A DNA stretch of 64,000 nt from VRUE01 sp036266075 (GTDB taxonomy: Bacteria > Actinomycetota > Thermoleophilia > Solirubrobacterales > 70-9): NCBI GenBank assembly GCA_036266075.1, contig DATANV010000006.1:310001-374000 (forward strand), written 5' to 3'. The position numbers and the translations under genes were made by a program. The notes below the pieces were generated by a model that was given only the letters and a program-made list of their open reading frames with translations, searched no databases and had not been told where the DNA came from. Of this stretch, positions 57,367-64,000 are shown one piece after another (position 1 is the stretch's first letter; each line of letters starts with the position of its first letter).

Positions 57367-58632
57367 GTGACGATGGAGCCGGCGACGACCAGCCCCGCGA
57401 CGTCGGCCTTCCCGATCGAGAAGGTCCGCGCCGCCTTCCCCGCCCTGCAGCGCGAGGTCCACGGCCGGCCGGTCGCCTACCTCGACAGCGGCGCCAGCGC
57501 CCAGCGCGTGCTGGCCTCGATCCAGGCCGTCGACCGCTACGAGCGGGACCACCACTCCAACGTGCACCGCGGCTCGCACACGCTCTCGGCCGAGGCGACC
57601 GCGGCCTACGAGGGGGCTCGCGCGACGGTCGCCGACCACCTCGGCGCCGCCGATCGGCGCGAGGTGATCTTCGTCCGCAACGCAACCGAGGCGATCAACC
57701 TGGTGGCGCGCGCTTGGGGCGACGCCAACGTCGGCCCCGGCGACCGCCTGCTGCTGACCGAGATGGAGCACCACTCCAACGTCGTGCCGTGGCAGCAGCT
57801 CGCCGAGCGGACCGGCGCGGAGATCGACTGGGTGCCAGTCCGCGACGACGGGCTGCTCGACATGGAGGCGCTCGCAAAGCTGCTCGAGCGCGGGCCGAAG
57901 CTGGTCGCGGTAACGCACGTCTCCAACGTGCTTGGCAGCGAGAATCCGATTGCCGAGATCGCCCGACTCGCCCACGCGGCCGGCGCCCTGGTTCTCGTCG
58001 ACGGTGCTCAGGCGGCGCCGAAGCTGCCGCTCGACGTCGCCGCTCTCGACGCGGATTTCTACGCGCTCACCGGTCACAAGCTCTACGCGCCGACCGGGAT
58101 CGGCGCCCTCTGGACGCGGCTCGAGCTGCTGCGGGAGATGCCGCCCTTCCTCGGCGGCGGCTCGATGATCCGCAAGGTGACGAAGGAGGGGACGACCTAC
58201 GCCGACCCCCCCGCCCGCTTCGAGGCGGGCACGCCGGCGATCGCCCAGGCGATCGGCATGGCCTCGGCGCTGCGCTGGCTCGACGGGCTCGGCATGGACG
58301 CGGTACTCGGCCACGAGCGGGCGACGACCGCCTACGCCCTGGAGCAGGTCGCCGAGGTCCCCGGCTTGCGCATCTTCGGCCCATCCCCAGGGCCTGAGCG
58401 GATCGGCCCGGTGTCCTTCGAGCTGGAGGGCGTCCACGCCCACGACGTCTCCGAGATCCTCGATCGCTACGGCGTCGCCGTCCGCGCCGGCCACCACTGC
58501 GCCCAGCCGCTGATGGAGCGCCTCGGCGTCGCCGCCACCGCCCGCGCCAGCTTCGGCGTCTACACCACCGAGGAGGAGATCGACCGCTTGGTCGAGGGCC
58601 TCCACGACGCCCGCAAGGTCTTCGGCCTCTGA
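57367..58632 (+). CDS. sufS: Cysteine desulfurase SufS
   Basis: A 421-aa PLP cysteine desulfurase that supplies sulfur for Fe-S clusters. Lys238 (TGHKLYAPTGIG) binds PLP and the persulfide Cys378 lies in RAGHHCAQPLM, the SufS-type active-site loop. It also has EHHSNVVPW and VDGAQAAPK. A GTG at 57367 or ATG two codons later are both possible starts. SufU follows with a one-base overlap, which fits SufS-SufU sulfur transfer. Confidence 0.97.
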   Translation: MTMEPATTSPATSAFPIEKVRAAFPALQREVHGRPVAYLDSGASAQRVLASIQAVDRYERDHHSNVHRGSHTLSAEATAAYEGARATVADHLGAADRREVIFVRNATEAINLVARAWGDANVGPGDRLLLTEMEHHSNVVPWQQLAERTGAEIDWVPVRDDGLLDMEALAKLLERGPKLVAVTHVSNVLGSENPIAEIARLAHAAGALVLVDGAQAAPKLPLDVAALDADFYALTGHKLYAPTGIGALWTRLELLREMPPFLGGGSMIRKVTKEGTTYADPPARFEAGTPAIAQAIGMASALRWLDGLGMDAVLGHERATTAYALEQVAEVPGLRIFGPSPGPERIGPVSFELEGVHAHDVSEILDRYGVAVRAGHHCAQPLMERLGVAATARASFGVYTTEEEIDRLVEGLHDARKVFGL

Positions 58633-59066
58633 TGGACGAGCTGTACCGCGAGCAGATCCTCGAGCACTACAAGCGGCCGCACAACTTCGGGCGGCTGCAG
58701 AACCCCGACCTCGAGTTCGACGACACCAACCCCTTCTGTGGCGACGAGCAGCACGTGACGATCCGGCTCGATGAGGAGAACCGAGTCGCTGAGATCGCCT
58801 TCGAGGGACAGGGCTGCGCGATCTCGACGGCAGCGACCTCGCTGCTGACCGACGAGCTGATCGGCAAGAGCCGCGAGGAGTTGCTGCGGCTGCCGAAGGA
58901 GCTCGTCCTCGACCTGCTGGGGATCGAGATCTCAGCGACGCGGATGAAGTGCGCGATGCTCGGCCTCAAGGTGGTGAAGAGCGCCGGCCTCGGCAAGCCC
59001 GCCGAATGGGAGGACGAGGGCGAGGCCGGCGATCCAGCGGAAGCCGCAGCAGACCTCGGGCAGTAG
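58632..59066 (+). CDS. sufU: SufU sulfurtransferase
   Basis: A 144-aa zinc-dependent sulfur acceptor for SufS. It has MDELYREQILEHYKRPHNFG, the Zn/cysteine sites FCGD (Cys36), GQGCAIS (Cys62) and RMKCAML (Cys106), and an acidic C-terminal tail (EDEGEAGDPAEAAAD). ATG shares one base with the sufS stop. It ends the first SUF transcript; the VOC gene starts 35 bp downstream on the other strand. Confidence 0.95.
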   Translation: MDELYREQILEHYKRPHNFGRLQNPDLEFDDTNPFCGDEQHVTIRLDEENRVAEIAFEGQGCAISTAATSLLTDELIGKSREELLRLPKELVLDLLGIEISATRMKCAMLGLKVVKSAGLGKPAEWEDEGEAGDPAEAAADLGQ

Positions 59067-59101
59067 CTCGCTCAGCCTCTCCTCTAGGCGCTTTCGAGCG
59101 C

Positions 59102-59881
59102 TTACTGGCTCAGCGCGATCACCGCGAAGCTGACGCGGTGCGGGTCGGTGAGAATCGCGAAGCGGCCGGCGGGGACTTCCATCGGCTCGACCATCACCTC
59201 GCCGCCGCCCTGCTTGGCCTGCGCGACCGTCGCGTCGGTGTCCTCGACGGCGAAGTAGAGCTGCCAGTGGGCCGGCACCTCCTCCGGGACGCCGCGCTCG
59301 GCCATGTTCAGCATGCCGCCGACCATGTCCTCGCCCCGCTTGAGGGTCGTGTAGGTGCCCATCTCCCCCATGTCGTCGACCTGGAAGTCCCAGCCGAAAA
59401 CCGCGCCGTAGAAGGCCTTGGCAGCCTCGGGGTCGCGGGTGTTCAGCTCGTTCCAGGAGAGCCCGCCCGGCTCGTTGACGATTTCGGCGCCGACGAAGGT
59501 GCCGGGTTGCCAGATCCCGAAGACCGCGCCGGTCGGGTCGGCGAAGACCGCCATCCGGCCCAGATCCATCACGTCCATCGGCTCGACGAGGACCGTTCCG
59601 CCGGCGTCGCGCACCTTCGCCGTGGTCGCGTCGGCGTCCTCGACCGAGACGTAGGTCGACCAGGCGGGCGGCTGGCCGTCCTGCATCAGTGGCATCACTC
59701 CGGCAACCGGCTTGCCGCGCAGCAGCGCCTGGCGGTAGCCGCCGGTCTGGTCGGCGTTGTCGCGCTCGGGTACGTCCCAGCCGAAGAGGCCGCCGTAGAA
59801 CTCGACCGCCTCGTCGATGTTGGGGGTAGCGAGGTCGACCCAGGAGGGGGTCCCGGGCGCGTAGCTCGTCAGCTCACTCAT
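59102..59881 (-). CDS. Two-domain VOC (glyoxalase/bleomycin-resistance-like) protein
   Basis: A 259-aa protein with two tandem vicinal-oxygen-chelate repeats (about 1-125 and 130-257), each with GTPSWVDLATPNIDEAVEFY-like or LSWNELNTRDPEAAKAFYG starts and acidic residues near the ends. The reaction is unknown. ATG 59881 is preceded by GGAGAGG. It is oriented against the SUF genes and separates sufCSU from Rieske-sufBD, so it is an insertion in an otherwise contiguous pathway. Confidence 0.85.
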   Translation of the reverse strand: MSELTSYAPGTPSWVDLATPNIDEAVEFYGGLFGWDVPERDNADQTGGYRQALLRGKPVAGVMPLMQDGQPPAWSTYVSVEDADATTAKVRDAGGTVLVEPMDVMDLGRMAVFADPTGAVFGIWQPGTFVGAEIVNEPGGLSWNELNTRDPEAAKAFYGAVFGWDFQVDDMGEMGTYTTLKRGEDMVGGMLNMAERGVPEEVPAHWQLYFAVEDTDATVAQAKQGGGEVMVEPMEVPAGRFAILTDPHRVSFAVIALSQ

Positions 59882-59996
59882 CTCTATTGCCTCTCCTCGA
59901 AGACATTTGCCCGATCCTCCCACTACCCGGACCTGCGAGGTCAACCGCTTGTTACGGTGCCGGCCCGCGGGTGCCGCCCCAGGCGCCCGCTAAAAT

Positions 59997-60021
59997 CCGA
60001 CCCAGGAAGTAGGATTAAGTC
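59997..60021 (+). promoter_or_regulatory. SUF promoter motif before Rieske-sufB-sufD
   Basis: CCGACCC-N4-AGTAGGATTAAGTC matches the motif before the Rrf2 gene with a one-base deletion. It lies in a 185-bp divergent gap. TAGGAT could be the -10 box, giving a leader of about 45 bases before the TTG start. AATCC (59995) and GGATT (60012) form an inverted repeat inside it. Confidence 0.7.
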
Positions 60022-60066
60022 TCAACCCGCACGAGCGCACGCGGAGAGTGCGACGAAAGCCTTCTC

Positions 60067-60393
60067 TTGACCGACACCGTAGGAACCCAGATCCCCGTCT
60101 GCGCTCTCGCCGAGCTGCCGCCCGGCGCGATGCGCTTGGTCGAGCACGACGGCGCCAAGATCGGCGTCTTCAACTGCGACGGCACCCTGCACGCGATCGA
60201 GGACCGCTGCTCGCACGACGACGGGCCGCTGGCCGAGGGGGAGTTCGACGCCTCGACCTGCACGGTCGAGTGTCCTCGCCACGGCTCGCTCTTCGACCTG
60301 ACCACCGGCAGGCCGAAAACGTTGCCGGCCTATGCTCCGGTGCGGACGTTCGCGACGGCCGTCGTGGACGACACCATCGTCCTGGAGGTCTGA
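60067..60393 (+). CDS. Rieske-type [2Fe-2S] ferredoxin
   Basis: A 108-aa ferredoxin. The two cluster loops are CSHDDGPL (CxH) and CPRHGSLFD (CxxH), each intact. It starts at TTG and ends 5 bp before the sufB ATG. Rieske proteins are often found in actinobacterial SUF operons, where they may shuttle electrons or act as a target of the assembly machinery. Confidence 0.92.
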   Translation: MTDTVGTQIPVCALAELPPGAMRLVEHDGAKIGVFNCDGTLHAIEDRCSHDDGPLAEGEFDASTCTVECPRHGSLFDLTTGRPKTLPAYAPVRTFATAVVDDTIVLEV

Positions 60394-60398
60394 CCACC

Positions 60399-61832
60399 AT
60401 GGCAACGCCAGAGGCAGTCGCAGAGAAAAGAGAGCTCGCCGGCATCAACGCCGACTACAAGGAGAAGTTCGGCTTCCACGATCCCGAGAGCGGCTACGCC
60501 TACAAAGCGCCGAAGGGCCTCTCGCGCGAGGTCGTCGAATCGATCTCCGAGTACAAGGACGAGCCGCAGTGGATGCGCGACTTCCGGCTGAAGGCGCTGG
60601 AGCACTTCTACTCGCGCCCGACCCCGACCTGGGGCGGCAACCTCGGCCAGATCGACTTCGACGACATCCATTACTTCGTCCGCGCCTCCGAAAAGAACAG
60701 CCGCGACTGGAGCGAGGTCCCGGACGACATCAAAAACACCTTCGACCGGCTCGGCATCCCCGAGGCGGAGCGCAAATTCCTCTCCGGGGTCGGAGCCCAA
60801 TACGAGTCCGAGGTCGTCTACCACCAGGTCAACGAGAAGCTCGAGGCGCAGGGCGTGATCTTCACCGACATGGACACCGCGCTGCGCGAGCACGAGGACC
60901 TCGTGCGCGAGTACTGGGCGACGGTGATCCCGCCCAACGACAACAAACTGGCGGCGCTCAACAGCGCTGTCTGGTCGGGCGGCTCCTTCGTCTACGTGCC
61001 GGCCGGGGTCAAGGTCGAGATGCCGCTGCAGGCCTACTTCCGGATCAACACCGAGAACATGGGCCAGTTCGAGCGGACGCTGATCATCTGCGAGGAGGGC
61101 GCCGACGTCCACTACATCGAGGGCTGCACGGCGCCGGTCTACTCAACCGACTCGCTGCACTCGGCGGTGGTGGAGATCGTCTGCAAGCCCAGCTCGCGGG
61201 TCCGCTACACGACCGTGCAGAACTGGTCGCAAAACGTCTACAACCTCGTCACCAAGCGGGCCGTTGCGCAGGAGAAGGCGACGATGGAGTGGGTCGACTG
61301 CAACCTCGGCTCGAAACTGACGATGAAGTACCCGTCGATCTACCTGCTCGGCCCGGAAGCGCACGGTGAGATCCTCTCGATCGCCTTCGCCGGCGAGGGC
61401 CAGCACCAGGACGCCGGCGGCAAGATCATCCACGCCGCGCCGCGCACCTCCTCCTCGATCTTCTCCAAGTCGATCTCCAAGGACGGCGGCCGCAGCACCT
61501 ACCGCGGCCTGCTCGAGGTTGCCGACGGGGCGAGCGAATCGCGCTCCAAGGTGGTCTGCGACGCGCTGCTGCTCGACGAGGACTCGCGCTCGGACACCTA
61601 CCCGACGATCCGCATCGGCGAGAACGACGCCGACGTCGGCCACGAGGCGACCGTCTCGAAGATCGGCGACGAGCAGATCTTCTACCTGCAGAGCCACGGG
61701 CTCGACGAGGAGGAGGCCTCGAAGATGATCGTCAACGGCTTCATCGAGCCGGTCACCAAGGAGCTGCCGATGGAGTACGCGGTCGAGCTCAACCGGTTGA
61801 TCGAGCTGCAGATGGAGGGCTCGATTGGCTGA
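60399..61832 (+). CDS. sufB: SUF scaffold subunit SufB
   Basis: A 477-aa scaffold protein on which Fe-S clusters are built. It has VPPNDNKLAALNSAVWSGGS-like sequence (here IPPNDNKLAAL), VYVPAGVKVEMPLQAYFRIN, YIEGCTAPVYSTDSLHSAVV, and QNWSQNVYNLVTKRA, all diagnostic of SufB. An open frame to 60048 is present but overlaps the Rieske gene in another frame. ATG 60399 begins MATPEAVAEK. It overlaps sufD by 8 bp. Confidence 0.97.
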   Translation: MATPEAVAEKRELAGINADYKEKFGFHDPESGYAYKAPKGLSREVVESISEYKDEPQWMRDFRLKALEHFYSRPTPTWGGNLGQIDFDDIHYFVRASEKNSRDWSEVPDDIKNTFDRLGIPEAERKFLSGVGAQYESEVVYHQVNEKLEAQGVIFTDMDTALREHEDLVREYWATVIPPNDNKLAALNSAVWSGGSFVYVPAGVKVEMPLQAYFRINTENMGQFERTLIICEEGADVHYIEGCTAPVYSTDSLHSAVVEIVCKPSSRVRYTTVQNWSQNVYNLVTKRAVAQEKATMEWVDCNLGSKLTMKYPSIYLLGPEAHGEILSIAFAGEGQHQDAGGKIIHAAPRTSSSIFSKSISKDGGRSTYRGLLEVADGASESRSKVVCDALLLDEDSRSDTYPTIRIGENDADVGHEATVSKIGDEQIFYLQSHGLDEEEASKMIVNGFIEPVTKELPMEYAVELNRLIELQMEGSIG

Positions 61833-62985
61833 GTTGGCGACCGAACCCGCTTGGCTTTCGGAGAGGCGCCAACGGGGCGCCTCTCTCGCGCAGAGCCTCC
61901 CCCTCCCCGATCAGAAGGCGAAGGGCTGGGAATTCACCGACCTGTCGAGCCTCGATCTCGACGCCTACGTCGACGCCGCCCCCGCGGGGACGATCGAGGG
62001 CGCCGAGGGCGCCACGGTGCTGCCGCTGGCGGCGGCGCTGGAGTCCCACGAGGAGTTGCTGCGCGAGCGGCTCGGCTCGCTGGTCCCGGCCGAGGATCCG
62101 TTCGTCGCCCGCAACGAGGCTGATTGGCGCGACGGCGTTCTGGTCCACGTGCCGCGCGGCGCGAAGCTGGCCGAGCCAGTGCGCGTCCAGCTGCCGCTCG
62201 ACGATGACGGCGCCGCGCTCGCTTGGCGCACCGTGATCGTGCTCGAGGAGGGCGCCGAGGCCGAGGTCTGGGAGCACTGGGCCTCCGCAAGCGACGAGAC
62301 CGACGCGCTGCTGAACACGGTCGTCGAGCTGCACGTCGGGCAAGCGGCGACGCTGCGCTACGTCGCCACCCAGGACATCTCCGAGCGCGCTTGGATCTTC
62401 TCCAGCCAGCGGGCAGAGGTCGAGCGCGACGGGCGTCTTGATTGGACCGCGCTGGGCTTCGGCTCGGGCCGCGGCAAGGTGCGGATGGAGACCAGGCTCG
62501 CCGGCCCGGGCTCCGAAGCGCGGGTGACCGGCGGCTACGCCGGCGGCCCCGGCCAGCACCTCGACTACGACACCACGCAGGAGCACGCCGCCCCGAACAC
62601 CAACTCCGACCTCGCCTTCCGCGGCGTCCTCGCGGCGGGGGCGACGGCGGTCTGGCGCGGCATGATCCGCGTCGACCCCGGCGCCCAGGGGACCGATGCC
62701 TTCCAGGAGAGCCGCAACCTGCTGCTCTCCCCCGATGCCCACGCCGACGCGATCCCCGGCCTGGAGATCGAAGCCGACGACGTGCGCTGCACCCACGCCG
62801 CCGCTATCGCCCAGATCGACCGCGATCAGCTCTTCTACCTCACCTCACGTGGCCTCGATCCGGCCGCGGCGAAGCAGCTCGTCATCGAGGGCTTCCTCGA
62901 GGCGCTTGTCGAACGCCTCGCCGAGGGCCCGGTTCGCGACGAGGTCTCGGCGGCGCTGGAGCGCCGCCTCGCCGAGATCCTCTAG
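61825..62985 (+). CDS. sufD: SUF scaffold subunit SufD
   Basis: A 386-aa SufB paralogue that completes the SufBC2D complex. It has FTDLSSLDLDAYV, DGVLVHVPRGAKLAEPVRVQ, the right-handed helix repeats (ALGFGSGRGKVRMETRLAG), and IDRDQLFYLTSRGLDPAAAK at the C-terminus. It starts at TTG 61825, inside the sufB end. A hairpin of 10-bp arms lies 37-60 bases into the gene. A strong hairpin follows 28 bp after the stop. Confidence 0.95.
   Translation: MAELATEPAWLSERRQRGASLAQSLPLPDQKAKGWEFTDLSSLDLDAYVDAAPAGTIEGAEGATVLPLAAALESHEELLRERLGSLVPAEDPFVARNEADWRDGVLVHVPRGAKLAEPVRVQLPLDDDGAALAWRTVIVLEEGAEAEVWEHWASASDETDALLNTVVELHVGQAATLRYVATQDISERAWIFSSQRAEVERDGRLDWTALGFGSGRGKVRMETRLAGPGSEARVTGGYAGGPGQHLDYDTTQEHAAPNTNSDLAFRGVLAAGATAVWRGMIRVDPGAQGTDAFQESRNLLLSPDAHADAIPGLEIEADDVRCTHAAAIAQIDRDQLFYLTSRGLDPAAAKQLVIEGFLEALVERLAEGPVRDEVSAALERRLAEIL
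61861..61885. repeat. Perfect 10-bp inverted repeat near the sufD start
   Basis: GAGAGGCGCC (61861-61870) and GGCGCCTCTC (61876-61885) enclose AACGG. The sequence encodes ERRQRGAS in SufD. Lying just after the start codon, it could form a hairpin that lowers SufD translation relative to SufB. Confidence 0.6.
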
Positions 62986-63013
62986 CCAGCGGCGCTGCCT
63001 GCGGAAAAAGGCC

Positions 63014-63050
63014 GGGGCCGCCGGTTGTGGCTGAGTTTGCCGGCGGCCCC
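63014..63050. terminator. Hairpin terminator of the sufB-sufD operon
   Basis: Perfect 11-bp arms (63014-63024 and 63040-63050) surround a 15-base loop, 28 bp past the sufD stop. No T-tract follows, as usual here. It may also stop transcripts from the convergent membrane-protein gene. Confidence 0.6.
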
Positions 63051-63075
63051 ATGCCATTGGGAGGGGAGAGTCGAA

Positions 63076-63159
63076 ATGACCTCGATTCGCAACCTCTCGG
63101 CAGTCAACCACTACCCGTTCGCTCCGACATCAGTACAAAGCCGAGCAATTCGACGCTGA
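63076..63159 (+). CDS. Possible 27-aa small protein
   Basis: ATG 63076 follows a strong ribosome-binding site (GGGAGGGGAGAG, 8 bases upstream). The frame reads MTSIRNLSAVNHYPF and ends RAIRR before TGA. It is downstream of the SUF terminator hairpin. The good ribosome site and the isolated position argue for translation; there is no homologue I recognise. Confidence 0.35.
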   Translation: MTSIRNLSAVNHYPFAPTSVQSRAIRR

Positions 63160-63178
63160 GCCCGCAGAATCCGGTATC

Positions 63179-64000
63179 TCACGAGTTGGAAACCGAGAGC
63201 AGATAGAGGCCGAAGCAGGTGAAGGCGACCATCACGGCCAGCATCCAGTACTGCGAGCGGGCCGCCTGGCGATAGTCGCCCCACCAGGCGGTGGCGCGGT
63301 CGTGGGCGAGGGTCAGGCCCGCCACATGGCCGACCACCAGGGCGCCCACCTGGACGTACCAGATCGCGTTCGAGCTGAGCACCTGGAAGTCGATGCCACT
63401 CGAAGCGGTGCCAAACAGGTCGGTCGTGCCGGTCCCGAGGGGATCGGAGAGCAGGTAGGTGAACTGCGCCTGCTCTTGGAAGACGAAGAGGCTGAAGTAG
63501 TGCGCAACTAGGTAAGCGAAGGCGATCGGAATCAGCGTGTGGGCGAAGCCGTCGCGGAGCTTGCGGAACGGCGGCGCGCCGGCCACGGTCGACATCCCGC
63601 GCACGCCGGTCAGGTAGACGAGGGCGACGCCGGCGAAGATCAGCCCGATCCAGAGCGTGTCGGTGAGTCGCAGCGCCGTGGTCAGGCCGAAGCCCCAGTC
63701 GCTGAGCCTTTCGAAGGTGTTCTCGAGCGCGCCCTTGAAAGCGCCCTCCTGGGCGCCGTCGAAGCTGGTCGTGGCGATCGAGGCGATCACCACGGCGGTC
63801 GAGCCGGGGATCGTGGCCCAGCTCGTCGCCGCAGAGAAGGGCCGGCGGACGCCGAGCCGGCCGTTCCTGACGCCGAAGACCCCGAGCCTGCCGAACATGC
63901 CGAAATAGACGGAGAAGACCTCGCCCGCACGGCACCACTGCTCAACTCCGAACAGGGCCATCATCGCCAGCGTGTAGACGCTGTAGAGAAGGGCTGCAGT
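63179..64000 (-). CDS. Multi-pass membrane protein, 5' end cut off by window edge
   Basis: The C-terminal 273 residues are present; the frame continues open past base 64000. About five helices are visible (for example ASIATT, GLIFAGVALVYLTG, IPIAFAYLVAHYFSLF, WYVQVGALVVGHVAGL and YWMLAVMVAFTCFGLYLL). The loop EVFSVYFGMFGRLGVFG followed by RPFSAATSW recalls the large membrane proteins annotated as fenitrothion hydrolase in Actinobacteria. Activity is unknown. An internal ATG at 63964 is not taken as the start because upstream codons (YSVYTLA) continue the helix. Confidence 0.7.
   Translation of the reverse strand, partial: TAALLYSVYTLAMMALFGVEQWCRAGEVFSVYFGMFGRLGVFGVRNGRLGVRRPFSAATSWATIPGSTAVVIASIATTSFDGAQEGAFKGALENTFERLSDWGFGLTTALRLTDTLWIGLIFAGVALVYLTGVRGMSTVAGAPPFRKLRDGFAHTLIPIAFAYLVAHYFSLFVFQEQAQFTYLLSDPLGTGTTDLFGTASSGIDFQVLSSNAIWYVQVGALVVGHVAGLTLAHDRATAWWGDYRQAARSQYWMLAVMVAFTCFGLYLLSVSNS

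Noticed and set aside
1..64000. CRISPR arrays, insertion sequences, rRNA or tRNA genes
   Set aside because: No regularly spaced repeats, transposase motifs or conserved RNA gene sequences were seen.

Overview
The window is GC-rich (about 70%) and nearly gap-free, with many ATGA/GTGA/TTGA stop-start overlaps and frequent GTG and TTG starts. The gene content points to a deep-branching actinobacterium, most likely class Thermoleophilia (Solirubrobacterales-like). The evidence is a CysO/CysM/Mec cysteine pathway, a GuaB3-type IMP dehydrogenase next to guaA, a c-di-AMP riboswitch before a cell-wall peptidase, a SUF operon with SufU and an Rrf2 regulator, and a caa3-like A2-type oxidase. The taxon is inferred from gene content, not from a marker gene.

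Layout. Bases 1-6070 (minus strand) hold a glycosyltransferase, cytochrome oxidase coxB-coxA, the start of a stress-protein-like gene, and a less GC-rich patch with two tiny membrane proteins. 6176-10278 is a plus-strand chain: a small AtzG-like protein, an amidase and a three-gene ABC exporter. 10285-15045 (minus) carries infA, a CCA-adding-type enzyme, alr, a CBS protein and the NAD(P)HX repair enzyme. 15187-16362 is a Fic AMPylase gene with an unusually AT-rich promoter. 16363-22441 (minus) holds a DUF3352 lipoprotein and rplM-rpsI-glmM-glmS. 22524-24877 (plus) holds a polysaccharide deacetylase and a riboswitch-controlled M23 peptidase.

24868-35639 is a long minus-strand gene chain. In transcription order it is a roadblock-like protein, a 74-aa protein, tldD, tldE, hup, pyrF, a LysM protein, a D,D-carboxypeptidase, a PfkB kinase, guaB3, guaA, a large nested hairpin and a presenilin-like membrane protein. 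35660-39195 holds a 49-aa membrane protein, rph-rdgB-CDF, a vapBC pair and a Flp pilin. 39337-47933 (plus) holds a glycosyltransferase, a coiled-coil protein, nadB, hyuA-hyuB, a DUF1802 protein, a peptidase-MA-like protein and a membrane protein. 47900-49316 is a TetR regulator divergent from a CrtA-like monooxygenase. 49338-52547 (minus) is the sulfur-carrier cysteine cluster (rhodanese-ThiF, cysO, cysM, mec, DUF2007). 52750-56031 holds two small HTH proteins, htpX and a LiaSR/NarXL-type two-component pair. 56079-62985 is the SUF Fe-S assembly region (Rrf2-sufC-sufS-sufU, an opposing VOC gene, Rieske-sufB-sufD). The window ends in a partial membrane protein.

The most unusual signal is a set of near-perfect palindromes inside reading frames (3734-3780 in a glycosyltransferase, 20728-20766 in glmM, 21871-21923 in rpsI). 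Two of them are diverged copies of one element read in different frames, and all lie in non-conserved loops. A separate 123-bp nested hairpin fills the guaA intergenic gap. Two pairs of matching promoter motifs suggest a sulfur-assimilation regulon (before cysM and the rhodanese-ThiF gene) and a SUF regulon (before the Rrf2 gene and the Rieske-sufBD operon). No rRNA, tRNA, insertion sequence or CRISPR array was seen, and no gene-free stretch exceeds about 205 bp.
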